64,000 nucleotides of DNA from Sphaerisporangium flaviroseum (lineage in GTDB: Bacteria; Actinomycetota; Actinomycetes; Streptosporangiales; Streptosporangiaceae): positions 1-64,000 of the forward strand of contig NZ_BAAAZR010000008.1 in NCBI RefSeq assembly GCF_039537005.1, read 5' to 3'. This document shows, in pieces, positions 53,502 to 61,885 of this stretch (position 1 is its first letter; each line of letters starts with the position of its first letter). The position numbers and the translations under genes were made by a program. The notes beneath the pieces were generated by a model. The model did no database searches, was not told the DNA's origin, and saw nothing but the letters and a program-made list of their open reading frames with translations.

Positions 53502-56225
53502 ATGTCGGAGCTTCTCGGCTACATTCTCAGCGGTCTGGTCACCGGCGCCATCTTCGCGGTGATGGCGTCGGGACTGACCCTGTCGTACTCGGCGACGGGC
53601 GTGTTCAACTTCGCCCACGGCGCCATCGGCTTCCTCACCGCTCTCGTCTTCTACGAGCTCACGGTCGGGTTCGGCCGGCCCACGTGGGCGGCGGGCCTGG
53701 TCTCGCTCGTCCTGTTCGCCCCCGGGCTCGGCTACGTGCTGCACAAGGCGATGTTCAGGGGTCTCGCCCAGGCCGGCGAGACGGCGCAGATCGTCGGCAC
53801 CATCGGCCTGACGATCGCCCTTCCCGCCATCGGCCTGTGGATCGTCGAACTGTCCGGCGGGGTGCTGGCGGCGGCCGACGCCACCGCCCTGCCGCGCGGC
53901 CTCGGCCCGTACCCGCCGGTCACCGTCGAGTTCGGCGGCGTCCGGCTCGACTCCGACCAGCTCATCACCTTCGGCTTCGCCGTGCTCGCCGCCGCCGGGC
54001 TGTGGGCGTTCATGCGGCACACGCCGTACGGCCTGCGCATGCGGGCCTCCGTCGACCGGCGGCGGCTCGCCACGTTGCGTGGGATCGACGCGGACGCCTC
54101 CTCGGCGCTCGCTTGGATGCTCGGATCCACGCTGGCCGGGCTCGCCGGCGTGCTGGCCGTCCCCACGATCGGCCTGGACTCGACGGCCTTCACGGTCATG
54201 CTGTTCGTGTCGGCGACCGCGGCGGTGTTCGGGCGGCTGAGCTCGATCCCGGTGACGTTCGCCGCCGGTCTCGGACTGGGCGTCGTGCAGAACCTGGTCG
54301 CGGGTTACGCCGACTTCGCGGAGAACGTCACCGGCCTGCGTACAGCCGTGCCCGTTCTCCTGCTGTTCGTCGGGCTGGTCCTGCTGAACCGCTCGCGGGA
54401 ACGGGTGGCCGGATCCGCCTCCGAGGACGCCCCACCGCCCGACTACCTGGCCGACCTGCCGCTCTGGCGGCGCCGCGCCCCCTGGATCGTCGCGACCGTG
54501 GCGCTGCTGGCCTGGACGTTCACCGCAGACGAGTACTACGTCGGCATCCTGGCGCAAGGGCTGGTCCTGGCACTGATCTTCTGCTCGTTCGTCGTGGTGA
54601 CCGGCATCGGCGGCATGGTCAACCTGGCCCAGGCGTCGTTCGCGGCGATGGCGGCGCTGACCTGCGGCTGGGCCTTCTCCTCCGGGCTGCCGCTGATCCT
54701 GGCCATCGCGATCGGGGTGCTGGCGGCCACCGCGGTCGGCGTCCTGGTCGCGCTGCCGGCCCTTCGGCTCGGCGGGCGGATACTGACGCTCGCGACGCTG
54801 GCCCTCGCGCTGCTGGCCGACCAGGTGCTGTTCCAGATCGACGCCTTCAGCAACGGCACGATCGGGTGGCCGCTGCCGGCGCTCGGCTTCGGCTTCGCCG
54901 ACACCACCGACCCGCGCGTGCGGGTGGTGCTGCCGCTGGTCCTGATCGGCCTCATCGGGGTGCTGGTCCGCAACCTGGAACGGTCGGCGTCCGGCCGCGC
55001 GATCCTGGCGGTACGATCGGCGCCCGCCGCCGCGACCACGTCCGGCATCTCGGCGCCGCGGACCAAGATCCTTCTGTTCGCGCTGGCCTCGATGATCGCC
55101 GGTCTGGGCGGCGTGCTGTTCGCCACGTTCAAGGGCTCGGTCACCGCCACCGACCTGCCCGCCTTCGCGGGTTTCCTGTGGCTCGCCGTGGTGGTGCTCC
55201 AGGGCGTGCGCCGGATCGGTGGCGCGGTGCTCGCGGGAGTCGTGGCGGCGGCGTTCCCGGAGATCCTCTCCAACTTCGAAGTATCAGCGCATGTCGGGGC
55301 GATCCTGTTCGGCACCGGCGGCATGATCCTCGCCAAGCACCCCGACGGCGTGCTCGCCCAGATGGCCGAGATCCGTCACCGCAGGCGGCGACGCCGCCTC
55401 GACCGGACGAGCGCCACCGCCCCGCAACGCGAAGTCGCCCGATCCCGGGCCACCGCGCTGGAGGGGGGATCCGCCCAGGAACGCGCGCCCGCGCCGCGAG
55501 AGGCCGGCCAGGTGTCCGCGCCCCAGGCGACCGATCACGACAGGGCGCCGGTCTTCGCGCTGGAGTCGGTCGTGGCCGGGTACGGCGACGTGACCGTACT
55601 GCGGGGCGTGGACCTCGTCGTCTGGCCGGGGGAGGTCGTGGCCCTGCTCGGCGCGAACGGCGCGGGCAAGTCCACCACCTGTGCGGTCGCCGCGGGCGAT
55701 CTGCCCGTCACGGCCGGACGCGTACGGCTCGACGGGATCGACGTCACGGCCTGGCCCGCCCACCGCCGGGCCAGGCAGGGGGTGCTCCTCGCCCCCGAAG
55801 GCCGGGGGGTGTTCCCCGGGCTGACGGTGGAGGAGAACCTCCGGACATGGCTCTCCGACCCCGATCCGGTCTACGAACGGCTGCCGCAGCTCGCGGCCCG
55901 CCGCCATCTCGCGGCCGGAGCGCTCTCGGGCGGCGAGCAGCAACTCCTCACCCTGGCGCCGGCCCTGATCCGGCCGCCCCGGGTGCTGATCGCCGACGAG
56001 CCGTCGCTGGGCCTCGCCCCGCTCATCGTCGAGCAGATCTTCACCCTGTTCACCGAGCTGAGGGAGCGAGGGGTGGCCCTGCTGCTGGTCGAGGAGAAGG
56101 CCACCGAGACGTTGCGCGTCGCCGACCGGGTGGCGTTCATGCGACTCGGCCGCATCACCTGGACCGGGCCGCGCTCCGACGTCGACCCGGACCGTCTCAC
56201 CACCGCCTACCTGGGAGTCTCATGA
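53502..56225 (+). CDS. Fused LivH-LivM-LivF transporter subunit (two permeases plus ATPase)
   Basis: 907 aa. Residues 1-305 are LivH-like (GAIFAVMASGLTLSYSATGVFNFAHG). Residues about 313-640 are LivM-like (GIGGMVNLAQASFAAMAAL and the ASGRAILAVRSAPAAATTSGI coupling loop). After an arginine-rich, Ala-rich linker (about 625-685), residues about 690-907 are LivF-like, with Walker A GANGAGKST near 718, LSGGEQQ near 807 and LIADEP near 829. All motifs are intact and the frame is continuous. ATG 53502 has AGGGGGA upstream. The stop overlaps the livG2 start (ATGA). Normally these are three proteins. Confidence 0.92.
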   Translation: MSELLGYILSGLVTGAIFAVMASGLTLSYSATGVFNFAHGAIGFLTALVFYELTVGFGRPTWAAGLVSLVLFAPGLGYVLHKAMFRGLAQAGETAQIVGTIGLTIALPAIGLWIVELSGGVLAAADATALPRGLGPYPPVTVEFGGVRLDSDQLITFGFAVLAAAGLWAFMRHTPYGLRMRASVDRRRLATLRGIDADASSALAWMLGSTLAGLAGVLAVPTIGLDSTAFTVMLFVSATAAVFGRLSSIPVTFAAGLGLGVVQNLVAGYADFAENVTGLRTAVPVLLLFVGLVLLNRSRERVAGSASEDAPPPDYLADLPLWRRRAPWIVATVALLAWTFTADEYYVGILAQGLVLALIFCSFVVVTGIGGMVNLAQASFAAMAALTCGWAFSSGLPLILAIAIGVLAATAVGVLVALPALRLGGRILTLATLALALLADQVLFQIDAFSNGTIGWPLPALGFGFADTTDPRVRVVLPLVLIGLIGVLVRNLERSASGRAILAVRSAPAAATTSGISAPRTKILLFALASMIAGLGGVLFATFKGSVTATDLPAFAGFLWLAVVVLQGVRRIGGAVLAGVVAAAFPEILSNFEVSAHVGAILFGTGGMILAKHPDGVLAQMAEIRHRRRRRRLDRTSATAPQREVARSRATALEGGSAQERAPAPREAGQVSAPQATDHDRAPVFALESVVAGYGDVTVLRGVDLVVWPGEVVALLGANGAGKSTTCAVAAGDLPVTAGRVRLDGIDVTAWPAHRRARQGVLLAPEGRGVFPGLTVEENLRTWLSDPDPVYERLPQLAARRHLAAGALSGGEQQLLTLAPALIRPPRVLIADEPSLGLAPLIVEQIFTLFTELRERGVALLLVEEKATETLRVADRVAFMRLGRITWTGPRSDVDPDRLTTAYLGVS

Positions 56226-56962
56226 TCGCCGTCGAGAACGTCTCGGTGTCGTTCGGAGGGGTCAAGGCGCTCGGCGAGGTGTCGTTCGAGGTGCCCGCCG
56301 GGCAGATCTGCGGGGTCATCGGCCCCAACGGCGCCGGGAAGACGACGCTGTTCGACGTCGTGTCCGGGCTGCGGCGGCCGAGCAGCGGTTCGGTCCGCCT
56401 GGGGGACCGGGACGTGACCGACGTCCCCGCCGTACGGCGCGCCCGTGCGGGCGTGCGCCGCACCTTCCAGCGCACCCAGGTGTTCGGCCGCCTCACCGTG
56501 GCCGACAACGTGCTCGCGGCCATGGAGTGGCGCGGCGGCGGCGGAGGGCTGCCGGCGGACCTGGTGGCCTGGCCCGCACGCCGGGCCCGCGAAGGAGAGC
56601 GACGCCGGCGGGTCGATGAGGTACTCGACCTGTGCGGGCTCGCCGATCTCCGCGACGCCTACGCCGCCACGCTGCCCATCGGCCGCCGCCGGCTGGTCGA
56701 GCTGGCCCGCGCACTGGCCGACCGGCCGGAGGTTCTCCTGCTGGACGAGCCCACCTCCGGTCTGGACGGCGACCAGACCGCCCGCCTGAAGGAGATCATC
56801 GCGGCCCTGGACACCACGGTGCTGCTGGTCGAGCACGACATGGGCTTCGTGATGGACACCTGCGACCGCCTCATCGTCCTGGACCTCGGGAAGGTCATCG
56901 CCACCGGCACCCCGGCCGAGATAAGGGACGACCCCTCGGTCCGCGCCGCTTACCTGGGCTGA
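56222..56962 (+). CDS. Branched-chain-type ABC transporter ATPase LivG (system 2)
   Basis: 246 aa. Walker A GPNGAGKTT and Walker B VLLLDEPTSGLDG are intact. The signature region is LPIGRRRLVELARAL, the LivG variant. ATG 56222 overlaps the stop of the fused protein. With the fused LivF domain it supplies the second ATPase, so a complete importer would need two copies of neither: one fused chain plus one LivG could suffice. Confidence 0.92.
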   Translation: MIAVENVSVSFGGVKALGEVSFEVPAGQICGVIGPNGAGKTTLFDVVSGLRRPSSGSVRLGDRDVTDVPAVRRARAGVRRTFQRTQVFGRLTVADNVLAAMEWRGGGGGLPADLVAWPARRAREGERRRRVDEVLDLCGLADLRDAYAATLPIGRRRLVELARALADRPEVLLLDEPTSGLDGDQTARLKEIIAALDTTVLLVEHDMGFVMDTCDRLIVLDLGKVIATGTPAEIRDDPSVRAAYLG

Positions 56963-57132
56963 CCGCTGTCACATGGTGTGGCGGAGGTCAGGCCGACTGC
57001 GGCGGATGTCCCCTGCTTCTTGGGTGGATGTCGCTCACTCACATCGCTAGGCATCCGAAGAGCCTCTGGTGCGTGGGCTGCTGAAAGTTTCCCATCCGTA
57101 GCCTGATCGACCTATCGGAAGAGTCATATTTG

Positions 57133-57161
57133 TTGACAACCCGGGTTAATCGTTCGACTCT
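57133..57161 (+). promoter_or_regulatory. Promoter of the double-HTH LuxR gene
   Basis: TTGACA (57133-57138), 17 bases, then GACTCT (57156-57161). A perfect 10-bp palindrome AACCCGGGTT (57138-57147) fills the spacer and may be an operator. The leader to the ATG at 57240 is about 70 bp. Confidence 0.5.
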
Positions 57162-57239
57162 GTAGGGATGATCGCACCCTCCCGGAGCGTCCACCAGGAC
57201 AGGGTGGCGGACCGCATGACGAACGAAGCCTGAGCCATC

Positions 57240-58169
57240 ATGGACGAGACCGGCCATGTATTTCATCCGCCTGATGCCGGTGGCAAATCGGTCAATGTTC
57301 TCACCGGCCTGGAGTTGACCGTCCTTTCGTTGATCGGCTGCGGGTACAGTGTCCCGGAGATCGCCAAGCGGCTGAAGATCCGCCCACGCGCCGTCGAAAG
57401 TCACAAGCGGCACCTCTACCAGAAGCTCGGCGTCGGCACCCAGAGCCACGCGGTGGCCCGCGCGATCGCGCTCGGTCTGTTCGACCTTCCGAGGAACGCC
57501 GGCTGGGTCGCGCGGCTCCGGCCCGAAGCCGGTCGTCCGGAACTCGTGGTGGTGCACGCGGCGCCGGGCACCTGCCTGCAGCACGTGGTGATCGCTCTAC
57601 TCGGGTGCGGCACGTCGTTCGTCCTCACCCGCACGCGAGAGCTGGGCGGCGATCACTGGATGCGCTGGCATCGGGGCACGCTGACGGTGCTGCTCATGGA
57701 CCCCACCGCCCACGACTGGACGCTGCCCGCACGCCTGGGCGCTCCGGTCATCATCGTACGATCAACACCGCCGGCCCTCACCGCGGTGATGGACGCGCTC
57801 CGCCGAGGCGCGCGAGCGCTGCTCTGGGGGGACGAGCTACGCCGCGATCTTGGCACGGTCTTACCCCTGGTGGCCGGGCGATACTTCGTCATGAGCTCGG
57901 CGTACGTCGGAAAGCTCCCCTTCGACCCCTCGGAGAGCGGCGTGGGAGATCTTTCGTGGACCGTGAAGCTCACCCCGCGGGAGCGGGACATCCTCGGCTC
58001 CATCGCCTGCGGGCACACCATCCGCCAGACCGCCCGCACACTCGGCATCGCCTCCAAGACCGTGGAGAACACCCAGGCCCGGCTGTTCAGGAAACTGGGC
58101 GCCAAGAACAGGTCGGAGACGCTGACCATCGCCTACCAACTGGGCGTCGTCCAGGGGATCGTGGACTAG
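57240..58169 (+). CDS. LuxR-family regulator with two HTH domains
   Basis: 309 aa. One LuxR-type HTH lies at residues 22-77 (LTGLELTVLSLIGCGYSVPEI, AVESHKRHLYQKLGVGT) and a second at 244-305 (LTPRERDILGSIACGHTIRQT, TVENTQARLFRKLGAKN). The 95-240 region between them has the look of a degenerate receiver or sensor domain, with VLLMDP and PVIIVRSTPPALTAVMDALRRGA. No phosphorylation Asp triad is obvious. It is a stand-alone gene without kinase neighbour. Most NarL-type regulators have only the C-terminal HTH. Start ATG 57240; the ribosome site is weak. Confidence 0.85.
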   Translation: MDETGHVFHPPDAGGKSVNVLTGLELTVLSLIGCGYSVPEIAKRLKIRPRAVESHKRHLYQKLGVGTQSHAVARAIALGLFDLPRNAGWVARLRPEAGRPELVVVHAAPGTCLQHVVIALLGCGTSFVLTRTRELGGDHWMRWHRGTLTVLLMDPTAHDWTLPARLGAPVIIVRSTPPALTAVMDALRRGARALLWGDELRRDLGTVLPLVAGRYFVMSSAYVGKLPFDPSESGVGDLSWTVKLTPRERDILGSIACGHTIRQTARTLGIASKTVENTQARLFRKLGAKNRSETLTIAYQLGVVQGIVD

Positions 58170-58218
58170 GTGCCCGATCACGAGAGGTCTCGCGGGGTGG
58201 ACCGCTGAACGCGGAGGT

Positions 58219-58257
58219 CGGGCCGGGCACGGCCGCATACGGTCTGTGCCCGGCCCG
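58219..58257. terminator. Bidirectional terminator between the LuxR and peroxidase genes
   Basis: CGGGCCGGGCAC (58219-58230) pairs perfectly with GTGCCCGGCCCG (58246-58257) around a 15-base loop. It lies between two convergent genes. Confidence 0.65.
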
Positions 58258-58281
58258 CCCGTCCACGGCGAGCGCCCGGCG

Positions 58282-60606
58282 CTAGCGGAGGGCGCAGCGA
58301 AGGTTGTTGAGGGTGAAGTTGGGCGGTTTCGCATTGGTGGCGTCATCCCACCTGGCGTTGAACCCCACCCCGGTGAGAGTGCCGCCCGCGGGGATGGTCG
58401 CGTTGAAGCTCTGGTTGGTCACCGTGGCGGCCGACCCCGCCTGCGAGGCGACGCCGTTCCAGAGCTGGGTGAACGTCTGCCCGTTCGCGAACTGCCACCG
58501 GAGGGTCCAGCCGTTGACCGGGGTCGCACGCAGGTTGGTGATCTCCATGGTGGCCTGGAAGTTCCCCGGCCACGAGGTGACGATCGAGTAGGCGACCTGG
58601 CACGTCGCCGCGGGCAGGTCGGCGTCGGGGACGAGGAAGACGTTCGCGTTGAGACCGGAGGCCGGGATGTCGGTGTTGGAGGAGATGATCTGCGCCAGCG
58701 ACCGCCGGTAGTCGATCCCGTACTGCTGCCTGATGAAGCTGAGCCCGGGGTCGTTGCCGTAGAAGAACCGGTCGCCGTCACGCAGGGCCTGGAACTGCTT
58801 CGCCCAGATGGCGAGCTGCAACTCGCCGAACTCGGTGCCGGCGACGTGCGGTTCTGCCACCATGCCGGTGAAGGCGTCCACGGCGTTCACGTTCCCGTAG
58901 ACCGCCCGCAGCCGTGCCGCCACCGGGGTGCGGCGTACGGACCTCGTCGCACCGTCCTCACCGAGCGCGACCGGCGCGCCGTCGATGTCGAAGAGCTGGG
59001 TGAAGCCGAGGCTGTCGGGGTCGTTGATCTCGTTGCCGGGGGTCAGCAGCGGGTCGGACGGGAAGAGGTCCGACGCCTCACCGGTGATCGCCGCGAAGCT
59101 CGTCCGCGGCGCGAGCCCGTATGCCTGGCGCAGCTGGTTGTAGGTCGGCATCCCGTGATCGCGGCCACGCTCGATGTCGATCGCGCCGAGGTCGACCACA
59201 CCTCTGAAGCACTCGGGCAGGGCCGGCCCGTCGAGGCACTCCGGGTTGCCCGAGACGGGAACCTGGAAGAGCACGCTGCGGAGCTGGTTGTCGATCTGCT
59301 CGTCGTTCTTGTACTCCGACTCCGCGCCGATGGCCTTGAGCAGCGGGCCGAGCTGGAGGGAGGGCACCAGGCCGGGGTTGAAGAAGGCCACGTTGAGGGG
59401 GATCGCCAGCGCGACGTCGTCGCCTTCGGTGGCGACCTCGATGCCCTGTGCCTCGAAGGCCGCGAGCTGTGCGGCCGTGTAGCGGGCGGCCTCGGTGTCC
59501 AGCTCGATCTCACCGTGGATCTGGCTGTGCGCCCGGTAGCCCACCGTGGCGAACTCGTTGGTCAGGTTGGAGTTCACATTGGGCTTGTAACCGGTGTAGC
59601 GCGGCAGGCTGACCCCCAAGGCGGGGAGGAACTCGTTATAGGTGACGTACTGCTGCTCGGCGATGACCAGGCGCCGGGCGATCTGGAACTTGTCCTCCTC
59701 CGACAGGGAGCTCGGCAGCAGGGAGACGATCCGGTTGTGCTCCCGTGCGAACAACGTGTGAGTCGCGGTCAGCGCCACGTTCTCGTTGGCCCGCACGTCT
59801 CCGGCGACCACCGCGTTGGCCGGGTTCCCCAGCAGCCTGCCGTCGACCTGCATGGCCGGCGCGGTCGCCGCGTCGCCACGGCTGCTACGCCGGGGCAGGT
59901 AGCCGCCGGGTATCAGCAGGCGGGCGTTGTTGTTGGCGAGGTTGCCGTCCACGGAACCCTCGCGCAGCCATTCGAGTCGCTGGCTGGTGCCGCCGTAGAC
60001 CGCCCACGCGTCGAGGTAGGAGCTGACCGTGTTGGTCTGCTGGCGTGGGTTGGCCGTGGTGGTGCCGGTTCCCGCGGTGGCCGCCGAGCGGGTGAAGGGG
60101 ATGACGCCGAGGGTGTTGGTGAAGGTTTCGAGCGGGTCCGCGCTGTTGAAGGGGATGTTCGCCGCGGTCGCGGTCGGACCGGCATCATCGCGCAGGCCCA
60201 TCGTGTGATCGAGGAACTGGCCCCACGTGAAGCCCCACTGGGTGACCCGCCGCTCGGAGAAGACGTTCTGGTCGACGTCGTTGAAGAGCCGGTTGCTGAG
60301 GAAGCGGGAATTGGGCCCGGTCGACGGGGTGCTCACTCCGTTGGCGTAACGGGCAGGAGCCACCCGTGAGTAGGCGGTGCCCGCCTTCCCCGATGTGGGG
60401 TTGGCGACGTTGTTCCCGCTGCCGTCCAGGCTCTGCACCTCGAACGGGACGGCGGCGCCGGCCTCGGTGGCCGTGACCACCCCGCTCAGCACGAACAGCA
60501 GGGCGCAGGCGATGGAGATCGACGCCCTGCCCCGCCTGCGGCGAGAGACTCTTCGGGTGCTGGTCGACGGCGATCGTTGCGACAGGGGATTGCTGTGGTG
60601 ATGCAT
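58282..60606 (-). CDS. Secreted animal-type haem peroxidase with C-terminal CBM2
   Basis: 774 aa from ATG 60606, with GGAGA 7 bases upstream. A long signal (basic residues to 27, hydrophobic 29-43) ends near AGAA (52). The animal haem peroxidase domain spans about 60-640: distal Asp133-His134 in GQFLDHTMG, catalytic Arg272 in GDVRANENVAL, proximal His360 in GYRAHSQIH, and RGRDHGMPTYN. The calcium-binding Asp that normally follows the distal His is Thr here. Residues about 672-774 form a family-2 carbohydrate-binding module with two end cysteines and exposed tryptophans (SWPGNF, NGWTLRW, QLWNG). This would anchor a peroxide-using enzyme to cellulose or chitin. Single gene. Confidence 0.9.
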   Translation of the reverse strand: MHHHSNPLSQRSPSTSTRRVSRRRRGRASISIACALLFVLSGVVTATEAGAAVPFEVQSLDGSGNNVANPTSGKAGTAYSRVAPARYANGVSTPSTGPNSRFLSNRLFNDVDQNVFSERRVTQWGFTWGQFLDHTMGLRDDAGPTATAANIPFNSADPLETFTNTLGVIPFTRSAATAGTGTTTANPRQQTNTVSSYLDAWAVYGGTSQRLEWLREGSVDGNLANNNARLLIPGGYLPRRSSRGDAATAPAMQVDGRLLGNPANAVVAGDVRANENVALTATHTLFAREHNRIVSLLPSSLSEEDKFQIARRLVIAEQQYVTYNEFLPALGVSLPRYTGYKPNVNSNLTNEFATVGYRAHSQIHGEIELDTEAARYTAAQLAAFEAQGIEVATEGDDVALAIPLNVAFFNPGLVPSLQLGPLLKAIGAESEYKNDEQIDNQLRSVLFQVPVSGNPECLDGPALPECFRGVVDLGAIDIERGRDHGMPTYNQLRQAYGLAPRTSFAAITGEASDLFPSDPLLTPGNEINDPDSLGFTQLFDIDGAPVALGEDGATRSVRRTPVAARLRAVYGNVNAVDAFTGMVAEPHVAGTEFGELQLAIWAKQFQALRDGDRFFYGNDPGLSFIRQQYGIDYRRSLAQIISSNTDIPASGLNANVFLVPDADLPAATCQVAYSIVTSWPGNFQATMEITNLRATPVNGWTLRWQFANGQTFTQLWNGVASQAGSAATVTNQSFNATIPAGGTLTGVGFNARWDDATNAKPPNFTLNNLRCALR

Positions 60607-60956
60607 CTGGCGTCTCCACACGGGGGCATGTGAAAAGGGGTTTCGCGCGCCGAACCAGCCTTTCTTCACATACGTTGAAAGGAATGGAGAACGGGCGCGA
60701 GATGTCGTGCCCGGGGCTCGGCACAAAAGCTCGGGGTTCGGAGCCAGAGAGAGAACCGCAGCCTCTGATACGACGAAATCTGCAGCGTACAGCGGGGTTG
60801 ACGAGGGAGGACGCGCCAAAGTGCAGGGACCTCCCGGAGGTGGGAGAGGGCGTTTCCGTGCCTCGCGGCAATGCTGGGCTCTCGCCTACCCGCCGTCAAT
60901 GCGGGTTCGCCGACGTATCATCACTGGGTGCGTTTAAGCCTTGGGGGAAATTCCAT
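60607..60956. other. Intergenic region upstream of the peroxidase
   Basis: About 350 bp between the peroxidase start and the end of the DUF2267 gene, both on the minus strand. It contains TTCACATACGTT (60665-60676) flanked by CTTTC and GAAAG arms, probably part of the peroxidase control region. Frames open here lack codon bias. I see no terminator of the usual kind for the DUF2267 gene. Confidence 0.4.
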
Positions 60957-61736
60957 TCACGCCGTTGCGAGCTCCGCCACGTATACGCGAGGCAGTTGCG
61001 AGGTGAGGTCGTGGAACTCCTTCTTGGTGAGCGTGTCGCGCAGGGTCGCGAAGACGGCTCGGGTGTGCGCGCGGGCCTTGTCCACGGGCACCCCTCCCTC
61101 CCGCTCCGCCACCAGGGAGAGGAATTCGTCCAGCGGCATCGGCCTGGCGGCGTCCTGGCTCCGGTCGTTGCCGCGTTCCAGCGCCGAGGACAGCTCGGCG
61201 GGGAGTTCCTCCATCAGGTCGCGTACCTCTCCGCCGCTGACCCGCTCCGCCAGCGTCTCCAGCACCGCCTCGGTGGCCCGCCACGCGTCCCTGCGGTTGA
61301 GCCGGGCACGGCGGGCGACCCCGTCCAGGAACTGCTCCAGCGGGACGGACACGTGGACCGGGGCCAGGGCCCTGTCGATGAGGACCTGGTAGTCCTCGGG
61401 GAGCTCCGACACCACGCGGGTGAACACGGTGGCCGGCACAGCCCTGCTCAGAGCCAGGAGGACCGCGTTCACGTGCCGCTCCGCCGTGAGGACGTCGACG
61501 CCCTCGCGCTGGGCGACCCAGCGCAGGAACTCGTCGGCGTAGAGGTTCCCCTGGTCGTTGCCCTGCTGTAGCCACCGTGCCGGCTCGTCCGGAAGATGCG
61601 CGGCGAGGGCCTGGGCCTGGGCTGGTGTCAGCCGCTGGGCGAGCGTCTCCAGTGTGACGCGGGCGGCGGTCTCGGCGGCCTGCCGGTCGAGGCCCGCCTC
61701 ATGCTGGACGATGGCGAGAAATCCGGTGTAATCCAT
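60957..61736 (-). CDS. DUF2267 protein with two domain copies
   Basis: 259 aa, all helical and soluble by appearance. Two DUF2267-like units are visible: residues 1-130 (FLAIVQHEAGLDRQAAETAARVTLETLAQRLT and a second half) and 131-259 (LEQFLDGVARRARLNRRDAWRATEAVLETLAERVS and its second half). Each contains LPxE or LPxD turns (AHLPDEP, SELPEDY, EELPAEL, SQLPRVY). The family has no proven function. ATG 61736 with GGAG 9 bases upstream. Single gene, divergent from the acyl-CoA dehydrogenases. Confidence 0.85.
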   Translation of the reverse strand: MDYTGFLAIVQHEAGLDRQAAETAARVTLETLAQRLTPAQAQALAAHLPDEPARWLQQGNDQGNLYADEFLRWVAQREGVDVLTAERHVNAVLLALSRAVPATVFTRVVSELPEDYQVLIDRALAPVHVSVPLEQFLDGVARRARLNRRDAWRATEAVLETLAERVSGGEVRDLMEELPAELSSALERGNDRSQDAARPMPLDEFLSLVAEREGGVPVDKARAHTRAVFATLRDTLTKKEFHDLTSQLPRVYVAELATA

Positions 61737-61840
61737 GGCTGCCCACTCCGGTCGGGGTCATTCTCGACGCTACTCGCGGCGCCCTCCAAGTCATGCGCGG
61801 GCCCCGCCTGATCACCCGCGAATCGGGCATGGCCAGCTCA

Positions 61841-61858
61841 CCAAGCGTGCGCTAGGTT
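61841..61858. promoter_or_regulatory. Operator-like site upstream of the acyl-CoA dehydrogenase pair
   Basis: CCAAGCGTGCGCTAGG (61841-61856) matches the liv2 site at 15 of 16 bases. It overlaps TAGGTT (61853-61858), a possible -10 for the dehydrogenase operon whose GTG is at 61886. Confidence 0.6.
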
Positions 61859-61885
61859 GGTTAGGCGCCGACCTACGGAGGGCAT

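Noticed and set aside
53480..56221. Very long open frame (over 900 codons) out of phase with the LivHMF fusion, in the frame of livG2
   Set aside because: It encodes Arg/Gly/Ala-rich sequence without domains, while the overlapping frame has intact LivH, LivM and LivF motifs. High GC removes stops from the alternative frames.
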